DNA from: Chloroflexota bacterium | Lineage (GTDB): Bacteria > Chloroflexota > Limnocylindria > Limnocylindrales > Limnocylindraceae | DNA: 7,440 nucleotides | Assembly (NCBI GenBank): GCA_003476885.1 | Contig: DMUR01000101.1 | Location: 1 to 7,440 of the forward strand | Direction: 5' to 3' | In this document: positions 1 through 5,905 of the stretch, piece after piece | Layout: the number at the start of each line of letters is the position of its first letter | Numbering within the stretch: position 1 is the stretch's first letter | Notes under the pieces: model-generated | The model's database searches: none | The model's input: only the letters and a program-made list of their open reading frames with translations | What the model was told of the DNA's origin: nothing | Translations under genes and position numbers: made by a program

Positions 1-722
1 TCAGGCTCGTCCATTTCGCCATCGCCGAGGAAGGCCCAGACCCGACTGTTTGCGGTATCAGCCAGTCCACGATTGTGCAGATAGCGGTTGTATCGGGCCT
101 GATAGATGGATCCGATTCCGCCGAGGCCCATGGATACCGTTGGGAACTCCCAGAAGTCTGGAAGGAGGCGCGGGTGCGGGTACGAAGGGAGGCCGCCGGG
201 CCCCTCGGTCTCCTGGCGGAATCGATCAAGTTGCGCCTCCCCAATCCGCCCCTCAAGGAAGGCGCGTGAGTAGATCCCTGGGGCCGCGTGTCCCTGGTAG
301 AAGATCTGGTCGCCCGCGCCGCCAACCTTGCCGCGGAAGAAGTGGTTGAAGCCGACCTCATAAAGGCTGGCCGCACTCGCGTACGTTGCAAGGTGGCCGC
401 CGATCCCCGGGTGTTCCTTATTGGCACGCAGCACCATCGCCGCCGCATTCCAGCGCACGATGTGTCTGATGCGCGTCTCCATAGCCTCGTCGCCAGGGAA
501 GCTCGGCTCGTCGCTTGTCTTGATGGTGTTGATGTACGGCGTGGTCGCAAGCGTGGGGAGATCCACGCCAAGATCGCGAGCGCGCGACATCAAGCGCATC
601 ATCAGGAGGCGGGCACGCTCCGGTCCGTGGGCGGTGACCGAGCGCTCGAACTCGGCGATCAGGCGCGCCGTATCGGCGGGATCTGCGTCGGGGATCTGCT
701 CAAGGAAGTCGAAGGTTTGCAC
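1..722 (-). CDS. aceE: Pyruvate dehydrogenase E1 component, homodimeric type (N-terminal part)
   Basis: This is the thiamine-diphosphate (TPP) E1 subunit of the pyruvate dehydrogenase complex. It decarboxylates pyruvate and passes the acetyl group to lipoyl-E2 in the cytoplasm. I translated 240 codons from a GTG at 722 to the window edge. They match the E. coli AceE N-terminal half almost block by block: PYINTI (62-67), RWNA (90-93), GGHLATY (108-114), FNHFFRGK (125-132), YQGHAAPG (142-149), [21 protein letters not shown] with a family-typical tail (181 on), and the TPP motif GDGEMDEP (233-240). H110 and H145 correspond to the active-site histidines near 106 and 142 of E. coli. The full protein should be close to 900 residues, so about three quarters lies outside. 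The GTG start gives the family-typical N-terminus; no good Shine-Dalgarno (SD) sequence precedes it, only a run of six G. The family is certain; the start is less so. Confidence 0.95.
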   Translation of the reverse strand, partial: MQTFDFLEQIPDADPADTARLIAEFERSVTAHGPERARLLMMRLMSRARDLGVDLPTLATTPYINTIKTSDEPSFPGDEAMETRIRHIVRWNAAAMVLRANKEHPGIGGHLATYASAASLYEVGFNHFFRGKVGGAGDQIFYQGHAAPGIYSRAFLEGRIGEAQLDRFRQETEGPGGLPSYPHPRLLPDFWEFPTVSMGLGGIGSIYQARYNRYLHNRGLADTANSRVWAFLGDGEMDEP

Positions 723-731
723 TGCCCCCCA

Positions 732-737
732 AGAGTA
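732..737 (-). promoter_or_regulatory. Possible -10 box for aceE
   Basis: Read on the minus strand this is TACTCT, a TANNNT-type -10 hexamer, nine bases before the aceE GTG. The transcript would start about two bases before the start codon, which agrees with the missing SD. There is no convincing -35 element. A hexamer this loose is common by chance. Confidence 0.25.
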
Positions 738-825
738 GCGCGCCGTGCGACGATGTGGGGATGAAGTCGCTGCACGGATCTGCCCCTGCGGAAGCCCTCC
801 ACAGCCCGCATCCGGGGTGAAACTA

Positions 826-1368
826 GTGGACGCCCCCCTGACACTCCTCGCACTGCTCGCCGCCATCGGCTTATTCGGGGCGCTTGTTGTTGAGTGGATC
901 CTTCGGCGCGCCGTTCGTATCGGATCGCTCGCGCCCCCACGAATGCACATGGAGATCTTGATTGACGCCCCACTGCCGCACGTTTGGGAGTACGCATCTG
1001 ACGTACAGCGACAACCAGAGTGGATGCATGAGATGAAGCGCGTCGAGATGATCACTCCAGGTCCGATCAAGGTTGGCTCACGTGGTCGTGCGACCGTGCG
1101 CATCTTTGGGATCTCAACGACAGACGATGTCGTGATCACACGACTTGAACCACCACACGCATTTGGGATTCGTCATGAAGGGAAGTTCACGGGCGAAGGA
1201 CTGCTTGAGTTCAGTGCAGCAAGCGAGCAGCAGACGCTGATCCGTTGGATGGAGTATTTGCGCCCGCCGCTCTTCCCCATGCTTGCCGGGTTTCTGCAGC
1301 GGCCGATCCTCCGCAGGATCTTCCAATCAGATCTGCGACACCTCAAACAGATCCTCGAGGAGCGCTAG
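826..1368 (+). CDS. SRPBCC / polyketide cyclase-like protein with N-terminal membrane helix
   Basis: The 180-residue protein starts with a hydrophobic helix (about residues 5-24, rich in Leu/Ala) followed by the basic patch RRAVR, which suggests an inside-out membrane anchor. Residues 41-175 resemble the SRPBCC (START-like) helix-grip fold. The signs are a first strand [19 protein letters not shown], then the [12 protein letters not shown] segment usual in 'polyketide cyclase/dehydrase' members, [12 protein letters not shown], and a late amphipathic helix. Such domains bind hydrophobic ligands; the ligand here is unknown. I chose the GTG at 826 because GGGGTGA (814-820) lies five bases upstream. 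GTGs at 817 and 745 are in frame, but 745 adds 27 residues that look non-coding. The gene diverges from aceE and ends inside the same CTAG as the opposing zinc-ribbon gene. Confidence 0.8.
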   Translation: MDAPLTLLALLAAIGLFGALVVEWILRRAVRIGSLAPPRMHMEILIDAPLPHVWEYASDVQRQPEWMHEMKRVEMITPGPIKVGSRGRATVRIFGISTTDDVVITRLEPPHAFGIRHEGKFTGEGLLEFSAASEQQTLIRWMEYLRPPLFPMLAGFLQRPILRRIFQSDLRHLKQILEER

Positions 1369-1829
1369 CTCCCGCAGTTGATCAGAAGCGGGATCGGCTC
1401 TGTGCCGAAGGCCTTGAGCTCCCGCGTGATCGCAACGGAAGCGCCCGGCTCAATTCGTTCTGTCGTGATGATCTCCGTGAGGCCAGCGCTTCCAATTTTG
1501 GTCGTACTCACGCTGCATGCGGCGGAGCCGGCACCGCTCCCCGTGTTCTCCACGTTGATCTCAACGGAGAGCCCGCCCGGGATCGAGACGGGTGCGCTGA
1601 TCTGCGCCGTAAACGGGCCAACACCCTTTGCCGAACTCCCTGCGAGTGAGGCGAGGAGGAGCACCGCAACACCGATCCCAAGGAAGACCGTGCCGTGCGC
1701 CTGGCTTGAAGAGGGCTGAGCCAAGCCCAGCGGGTTGCAGCGCTCACAGAGCGCCTCCTGCAGCGAGACTGGGGCGCCGCAGCGAACGCACGGTTGCGTC
1801 TGAGCCTTCTCTGCGACTGAGTTCTTCAT
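1365..1829 (-). CDS. Zinc-ribbon protein with single transmembrane segment
   Basis: The 154-residue protein has three parts. Residues 14-31 hold a CxxC-x10-CxxC zinc ribbon (C14, C17, C28, C31). A hydrophobic membrane helix spans about residues 47-64. A roughly 90-residue C-terminal part, rich in Ser/Thr/Gly, has the beta-sandwich look of extracytoplasmic adhesin-like or FxLYD/CARDB-like domains (SVEINVENTGSG, then IEPGASVAITRELKAFG). The topology is probably ribbon inside, sandwich outside. C105 and C152 lie in the outer part and could form a disulfide. It is the last gene of the minus-strand operon. Its ATG shares one base with the TAA of the preceding oxidoreductase gene (TAATG), so it is probably translationally coupled; a weak AGG lies just upstream. 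Similar zinc-ribbon membrane proteins are usually unassigned, and I do not claim a function. Confidence 0.78.
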   Translation of the reverse strand: MKNSVAEKAQTQPCVRCGAPVSLQEALCERCNPLGLAQPSSSQAHGTVFLGIGVAVLLLASLAGSSAKGVGPFTAQISAPVSIPGGLSVEINVENTGSGAGSAACSVSTTKIGSAGLTEIITTERIEPGASVAITRELKAFGTEPIPLLINCGS

Positions 1830-2668
1830 TACCTAATCATCGCAGAAAGCTGCACGATGTCGCTCCGATCGCGAACGGTGATCACCACGGAATCAGCACC
1901 AGCCTCCCCTTGCGCGGCAAGCCAGCCTCGAGGATCACGACCGAATGGCGTCTCCTTCAGCGACTCGCCTTTACCAAGCTCTTGCAGTGCGAAGGCAACG
2001 AGTCCAGTTCTCCCCGCGCGTTCAGACGCGCCTCTGAACCGCGTGACCCCTTGCGCAAAGCTCGCCGCTGGAGCAATCCAGCCATCCCCAGCCCGCGCTG
2101 CAAGATCAATGCTGCGCTCGTGATCTCCCGCAACGTACAGAGGGACCTGATGCGCGGGGCGTGGCGCGGAGGCCGCCTCCAGCAGCGAAGGGGCGGCACC
2201 CTGACTTGGGCGCGTGACGCGTTGCGTCGGATCCCCCTCCAGCATGGCGCGGAAGATTCCGATCGTCTCCTCCATCAGTGTCAGTCGCTCCTCTGCAGCG
2301 CCGAACTCCATACCGAGCGCCTGATGCTCCGCTGCATCACCGCCAGCACCTAGGCCGACCGCGAGGCGCCCTTCTGCGAGAGAGGCGATCGTTGCGATCG
2401 ACTTTGCCGCGAGCGCTGGGTGTCGCTTCGTCACGTCAAGCACAAGCGTGCCAACAGCGAGCGACTCGTACCGTGCAAGTGCGGCGGCCGCGAGCGAGAG
2501 CGCCTCAAGAACTGGACGCTCCGCGGCGCCACGCCCCATTAGGTGATCCCAAATCCAGACGCGCTCAATTGGTAGTTGCGCTAACTCGCCGGCACAATCA
2601 AGCCACTCACTCGCGCTGAGGCCGATCGTGCCGAGCGCAACGCCGAGTCGCGGTGTGACTCCTGTCAA
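1829..2668 (-). CDS. LLM-class (luciferase-like) F420- or flavin-dependent oxidoreductase
   Basis: This 279-residue protein belongs to the bacterial-luciferase-like TIM-barrel superfamily. Signs are the N-terminal strand RLGVALGTIG; VWIWDHLMG with D41-H42, at the place where F420-dependent members keep a DH or SH pair; VGTLVLDVTKRHPALAAKSIATIASLAEGR in its usual spacing (72-101); the GLGAGGDAAEHQALG phosphate-loop region (105-119); and VPLYVAGDHERSIDLAARAGDGWI (175-198). Members bind FMN or F420 and carry out hydride transfer or monooxygenation. F420 is favoured here because F420 genes lie close by, but the sequence alone does not prove it. The start is TTG, within TTGA, where it overlaps the stop of the nucleoside phosphorylase gene by 4 bp. 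There is no own SD, so translation is likely coupled. The substrate is unknown. Confidence 0.88.
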   Translation of the reverse strand: MTGVTPRLGVALGTIGLSASEWLDCAGELAQLPIERVWIWDHLMGRGAAERPVLEALSLAAAALARYESLAVGTLVLDVTKRHPALAAKSIATIASLAEGRLAVGLGAGGDAAEHQALGMEFGAAEERLTLMEETIGIFRAMLEGDPTQRVTRPSQGAAPSLLEAASAPRPAHQVPLYVAGDHERSIDLAARAGDGWIAPAASFAQGVTRFRGASERAGRTGLVAFALQELGKGESLKETPFGRDPRGWLAAQGEAGADSVVITVRDRSDIVQLSAMIR

Positions 2669-3444
2669 CGCGCGCCGAGTTGTGCCGCCGCCTTGAGCGC
2701 GGCACCGATCGTTCGGTCGATGCGTGCAATCAACTCATCTTCTGGGAGTCGGTACCAGGCCTCGCCACCATTCTTTCGCGCCTCTTTCACAAGCTCAGGA
2801 TCGCGAATCGTGTCGGAGACGGTGAGGATGGTCCCCGCGCGAACCGGTCGCCCCTTCGCACGCTCGCGCATTGCAAGGAGGAAGAGTGCCGCCGACTCCA
2901 TCTCCACGCCGAGATAGCCGCGTGCGCCCCAGCGCGCAGTCCCGCGCGGCTCTGGGTCGTAGAAGACATCAGACGTGACGATCGGGCCGACGTGCGTGGT
3001 GAGACCCTCCGCCTTCGCGGCGGCGATCAGCGCTCCGGTGACATCAAAGTCTGCGGTTGGTGCCGTCGGTTCATTAAACCCGAGGATCGGTCCGATGCCA
3101 GAACTGGCGACCGCTGCAGACGCAACGAGAACGTCACCCGTCTCTAGGTGCAGGAAGCCACCACAGGTGCCTACGCGAATGAAGGTCTCCGCGCCAAGGT
3201 TGAGCAACTCTTCAACAACGATGGAGGTGGTCGGTGTCCCCATGCCAGTTGTCTGCACGCTCACGGGGACGCCGTTCACCGTGCCCGTGTACCCGAGCAA
3301 GCCGCGATGTTCGTTGACGAGCTTCGCCTTCTCCAAGCCACCGTCAAAGCGCGCCGCGATCCTCTTCGATCGATTCGGGTCGCCTGGGAGTAGAACGACT
3401 GGGGCGTAATCGCCACTCTCGGCGTGCAGGTGAATCTGGGCCAT
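2665..3444 (-). CDS. deoD: Purine-nucleoside phosphorylase, DeoD-type (nucleoside phosphorylase-I family)
   Basis: The enzyme cleaves nucleosides with phosphate to a free base and (deoxy)ribose-1-phosphate for salvage in the cytoplasm. The 259-residue protein aligns without gaps to the start of E. coli DeoD: H5, the PGDPNR phosphate loop (20-25) and R47 in the NEHRGLLGYTG segment. Further on are GMGTPTTSIVVEEL (67-80), IRVGTCGG (89-96), GVEMES (179-184, where E. coli has VEMEA), and TVSDTIRD with the likely catalytic D211; R223 is a candidate for the partner arginine. The Asp in VSD favours purine over uridine phosphorylase, but a broad specificity is possible. The ATG at 3444 has a GGAGG four bases upstream; an in-frame ATG at 3510 would only add 22 unrelated residues. 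It is the first gene of the minus-strand operon, followed with a 4 bp overlap by an LLM oxidoreductase. Confidence 0.9.
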   Translation of the reverse strand: MAQIHLHAESGDYAPVVLLPGDPNRSKRIAARFDGGLEKAKLVNEHRGLLGYTGTVNGVPVSVQTTGMGTPTTSIVVEELLNLGAETFIRVGTCGGFLHLETGDVLVASAAVASSGIGPILGFNEPTAPTADFDVTGALIAAAKAEGLTTHVGPIVTSDVFYDPEPRGTARWGARGYLGVEMESAALFLLAMRERAKGRPVRAGTILTVSDTIRDPELVKEARKNGGEAWYRLPEDELIARIDRTIGAALKAAAQLGAR

Positions 3445-3448
3445 GCTG

Positions 3449-3453
3449 CCTCC
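3449..3453 (-). promoter_or_regulatory. Ribosome binding site of deoD
   Basis: GGAGG on the minus strand ends four bases before the ATG at 3444. It settles the start in favour of 3444 over the upstream in-frame ATG at 3510. It is the only start in the minus-strand operon with a clear SD, which fits the downstream genes being coupled. Confidence 0.75.
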
Positions 3454-3464
3454 GCAACTACTGG

Positions 3465-3484
3465 GCCCGCCAGGGACGGCGGGC
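3465..3484. repeat. GC-rich inverted repeat in the divergent promoter region
   Basis: GCCCGCC (3465-3471) and GGCGGGC (3478-3484) are perfect 7 bp arms around the six-base spacer AGGGAC. Two further G-C pairs are possible if one A is bulged out. The repeat sits between the deoD SD and the proposed overlapping -10 boxes. It could be an operator covering the -35 area of the plus-strand operon, or a hairpin in the deoD 5' leader. There is no T-run, so it does not look like an intrinsic terminator. Confidence 0.5.
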
Positions 3485-3495
3485 ACCGTTCCGTG

Positions 3496-3503
3496 TAGCG
3501 TAC
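3496..3503. promoter_or_regulatory. Overlapping divergent -10 boxes (candidate bidirectional promoter)
   Basis: On the plus strand TAGCGT (3496-3501) ends seven bases before the ATG at 3509. A transcript from it would begin at or next to the start codon, which matches the lack of any SD there. On the minus strand TACGCT (3502-3497) overlaps it and would give deoD a leader of roughly 45 bases that includes the inverted repeat and SD. Both are TANNNT matches only; -35 elements are weak. Confidence 0.35.
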
Positions 3504-3508
3504 GCCTC

Positions 3509-3952
3509 ATGAGCGCAGAGCGGCTTCACGACCCCGCAACCAGGGCCTTCCTTGAACGGCCCCACTTCGCCACGCTCTCTACGGTGAACGCAGATGGCGC
3601 CCCCTTCTCAGCGGTGGTCTGGTACGCCCTTGAGGGTGAGCACATCCTCTTCAACAGCGCCGAGGGCCGGCGGTGGCCGGCAAACCTGCGTCGCGATCCA
3701 CGGGTCACGATCATGATTGAAGAGGGATACAACTATGTCCAGATCCTTGGGCGCGTGCACATCATTGATGACCAGGAGGCGGCACAGGCGCAGATGGCAA
3801 AGATCGCCGCGCGCTACAGTGCGACGCCAGAAGTTCTCGCCGAGCGAATCGCCGAGTTCAAGAAGCAGACGCGCATCGGCTTTGAACTATCTCCGACCGC
3901 AATCCTCGCCGACGGCGAGCCAGGGGTGACGCGCACCGTGGGAGGTTCGTAG
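3509..3952 (+). CDS. PPOX-class (FDOR-B type) F420-dependent oxidoreductase
   Basis: The 147-residue protein is a split-barrel pyridoxamine-5'-phosphate-oxidase-like domain of usual length. Diagnostic blocks are RPHFATLSTVNADGAPFSAVVWY (17-39), the basic cofactor-phosphate segment GRRWPANLRRDPRVTIMIEE (53-72), YVQILGRVHIIDD (76-88) and the C-terminal TRIGFELSPTAILADG (121-136). This arrangement is that of the mycobacterial Rv1155-like group, which binds F420 and reduces small substrates. FMN or heme binding occurs elsewhere in the fold. I start at the ATG at 3509 because the conserved domain follows directly and a -10-like box stands seven bases upstream. The in-frame upstream extension runs through the promoter region. 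It is the first gene of the F420 operon, with one base between its TAG and the GTG of the next gene. The substrate is not predictable. Confidence 0.88.
   Translation: MSAERLHDPATRAFLERPHFATLSTVNADGAPFSAVVWYALEGEHILFNSAEGRRWPANLRRDPRVTIMIEEGYNYVQILGRVHIIDDQEAAQAQMAKIAARYSATPEVLAERIAEFKKQTRIGFELSPTAILADGEPGVTRTVGGS
3941..3945 (+). promoter_or_regulatory. Ribosome binding site of the F420-G6PDH family gene
   Basis: GGAGG followed by TT lies inside the last codons of the preceding gene, eight bases before the GTG at 3954. It supports that GTG as the start and gives this gene its own ribosome entry within the operon. Confidence 0.7.
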
Positions 3953-3953
3953 C

Positions 3954-4949
3954 GTGGGAGGCGGAGCAGCGAAGATTGGATACGCCGCAATGCTCGAGCA
4001 GTTCGGCCCGCAAGAGGTCGTCGACTACTCCGTTGCCGCTGAACGCGCGGGGATGAGCGGCGTGATGGCTGCGGATCACTTCCAGCCATGGGTGCCAGAG
4101 CAAGGGAACGCACCGTTCGTCTGGAACGTCATGACGCTCCTTGCAGAGAGGACGAAGGGTGACATTGGCCCTGGTGTCACCTGCCCAGGCTGGCGGATGC
4201 ACCCAGCAACGGTGGCACAGGCTTCGGCAACGCTCGCCGCCATGTACCCAGGTCGACACTGGCTCGGGCTCGGCTCTGGTGAAGCACTCAACGAGCATGT
4301 GGTTGGAGGCTATTGGCCCGAGGTTGGCGAACGCATCGCGCGCATGTTTGAGGCGATCGAGATCATCCGCAAGCTCTTCACTGGGAAAGATGTGAAGCAC
4401 GCTGGCCGCTGGTACCAACTGGAGAGCACCCGACTCTGGACACTCCCAGCAGAGTTGCCACCGATTTACGTAGCAACGGCGGGTCCGATCACCGCAAAGA
4501 AGACTGGTGAACTGTGCGATGGGATCATCACGGTTGGAGCGGCGGACGAAAAGATTCAGACCGTCTTTGATAAGTTCGCCGAAGGAGCGCGCGCCGCAGG
4601 GAAGAACCCGGACGCGATGCCGAAGATCCTGCAACTACATCTCTCTTGGGCGCCAACCGACGAAGAGGCGCTTCAGAACGCAATGCGCGAGTGGCCGAAT
4701 GGCGGGATGAAGTTCCCGAAGCAAGACATCCGCAACCCCGCCGACTTCCAGCAGATGGCGAAGCTCGTGCGCCCAGAGGACTTCACCGGCCGCATGCTGA
4801 TCTCCAGCGATCTAGCTGCGCATCAGAAGACCATTCAACGCTATCTGGATATGGGCTTCGACAAGATCTATCTGCACAACGTCGGCCGCAATCAGGTCGA
4901 GTGGGCCGAAGCCTTCGGCCGTGAGGTGCTCCCCGGCCTCACCGCGTGA
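3954..4949 (+). CDS. F420-dependent oxidoreductase, glucose-6-phosphate dehydrogenase family (LLM class)
   Basis: The 331-residue TIM-barrel protein resembles mycobacterial Fgd1, which oxidises glucose-6-phosphate and reduces F420. Shared blocks are IGYAAMLEQFGPQEVV (8-23), the cofactor/active-site DHFQPW (D41, H42, W46), PGVTCPGWRMHPA (73-85), GLGSGEALNEH (105-115, E110 matching the catalytic Glu) and the C-terminal LISSDLAAHQKTIQRYLDMG. By recollected alignment with Fgd1, K256 and R280 match two of its three phosphate-binding residues. The third lysine has no clear match, so glucose-6-phosphate is not assured. The wording VTCP..R.HPA is more like the wider TIGR03557-type group, whose substrates are mostly unknown. 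The GTG start has a good SD. Its stop overlaps the cofD start by 4 bp (GTGA), so cofactor synthesis and this enzyme are co-expressed. It may supply reduced F420 to the PPOX protein encoded just upstream. Confidence 0.9.
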   Translation: MGGGAAKIGYAAMLEQFGPQEVVDYSVAAERAGMSGVMAADHFQPWVPEQGNAPFVWNVMTLLAERTKGDIGPGVTCPGWRMHPATVAQASATLAAMYPGRHWLGLGSGEALNEHVVGGYWPEVGERIARMFEAIEIIRKLFTGKDVKHAGRWYQLESTRLWTLPAELPPIYVATAGPITAKKTGELCDGIITVGAADEKIQTVFDKFAEGARAAGKNPDAMPKILQLHLSWAPTDEEALQNAMREWPNGGMKFPKQDIRNPADFQQMAKLVRPEDFTGRMLISSDLAAHQKTIQRYLDMGFDKIYLHNVGRNQVEWAEAFGREVLPGLTA

Positions 4950-5905
4950 GCCCGCGCGTTGCACTCCTCGCTGGTGGGGTTGGTGGCGCAAAGCTTGCCG
5001 ACGGTCTCTACCGCGCACTTCCGCAGGGTGAGCTGAGTATCATCGCCAACCCTGGAGATGACTTTGAACTGCATGGTCTCACCATCTGCCCCGATCACGA
5101 CACGCTCCTCTACACCCTCGCCGGACTCGGCGATCGCGAGCGCGGCTGGGGGCTCGCCGGCGAGAGCTGGAACGCACTCGAACAGTTCGGCAAGATTGGG
5201 GCGCCTGACTGGTTCAGGCTCGGCGATCGTGACTTGGCGCTCCACATCCACCGCACGGCACTCCTCAAGAGTGGAAGTCGTCTCACCGAAGTGAACCGCG
5301 AGTTGCAGCGGCGACTCGGACTCCCTGACGCGCCGATCCTGATGGCGACTGACGACCCGCTCCGAACCAGGGTTCGAACCCCAGAGGGCTGGATGGAGTT
5401 TCAGCCATGGTTCGTTGGTTCGCAGGCGAAGCCAGAGGTCCTTGAGGTTGAGTTCGTAGGTGCGCAGCGCGCACGCGTGAGCGCCGAAGTGACTGAGGCG
5501 ATCCTTAGCGCCGAACTGATCGTGATCGCGCCATCAAACCCACTCATCTCCATTGCACCAATCCTTGCTGTCAACGGAGTACGAGAGGCGATCGCGTCGG
5601 CACGTACGCGCGGCGTTCAGGTGATCGGCGTTTCACCGATCGTTGCGGGGAGGGCGATTAAAGGACCAGCCGACCGCATGTTGAGAGCCGCTGGACTCCC
5701 CTCCTCTCCAGCTGGTGTGGCGCGCGCACTCCCAGGACTCTTTGACACGCTGCTCGTAGAGGAGAGCGACCTCACCGTTCCGCTGCGCGCAGAGCTCGCC
5801 CCGCTTGTATCACGAATCATTGGCGCTACGACCGTGATGCACGACGACGATGCGCGGCTCAACCTTGCACGACAGCTCTTACAGGCCGCGTCCGACGCCG
5901 CATGA
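4946..5905 (+). CDS. cofD: 2-phospho-L-lactate transferase (F420-0 synthase, FbiA/CofD)
   Basis: CofD transfers the phospho-acid part of a GDP-activated three-carbon compound onto Fo, giving F420-0 (dehydro-F420-0 in mycobacteria). The 319-residue length is normal. Family motifs follow in order: ALLAGGVGGAKLADGL (6-21), NPGDD (35-39, usually NTGDD), CPDHDTLLYTLAG (48-60), WFRLGDRDLALHIHRT (89-104), GSRLTEV (110-116), PSNPLISIAPIL (196-207) and the highly typical GVSPIVAGRAIKGPADRM (228-245). The GTG start sits in GTGA, overlapping the LLM oxidoreductase gene by 4 bp, and no SD is near, so it is probably coupled. Its own stop overlaps the next start in ATGA. The Pro in NPGDD is a mild change at the loop near the metal and diphosphate; I see no sign that activity is lost. 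Confidence 0.96.
   Translation: MSPRVALLAGGVGGAKLADGLYRALPQGELSIIANPGDDFELHGLTICPDHDTLLYTLAGLGDRERGWGLAGESWNALEQFGKIGAPDWFRLGDRDLALHIHRTALLKSGSRLTEVNRELQRRLGLPDAPILMATDDPLRTRVRTPEGWMEFQPWFVGSQAKPEVLEVEFVGAQRARVSAEVTEAILSAELIVIAPSNPLISIAPILAVNGVREAIASARTRGVQVIGVSPIVAGRAIKGPADRMLRAAGLPSSPAGVARALPGLFDTLLVEESDLTVPLRAELAPLVSRIIGATTVMHDDDARLNLARQLLQAASDAA

Noticed and set aside
50..764. Plus-strand open frames antisense to aceE
   Set aside because: The minus-strand frame gives an unmistakable AceE sequence. The plus frames are Arg/Ala-rich, match no family I recognise and are shadows caused by high GC.
745..825. Longer N-terminus for the SRPBCC protein from the GTG at 745
   Set aside because: The extra residues look non-coding, no SD precedes the codon, and the membrane helix begins right after the GTG at 826, which has a GGGGTGA upstream.
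1628..2353. Plus-strand open frame of 241 codons
   Set aside because: It lies opposite the zinc-ribbon and LLM genes, has an Arg/Pro/Ser-rich composition and no domain; it is a shadow.
3858..4634. Minus-strand open frame of 258 codons
   Set aside because: It is antisense to the Fgd-like LLM gene, whose motifs are clear. The minus product is rich in Arg, Cys and His without a family pattern.
5130..5137. GCGATCGC, identical to the cyanobacterial HIP1 octamer
   Set aside because: Only two exact copies were seen, and gene content does not suggest a cyanobacterium. They are better explained by the general excess of GATC.
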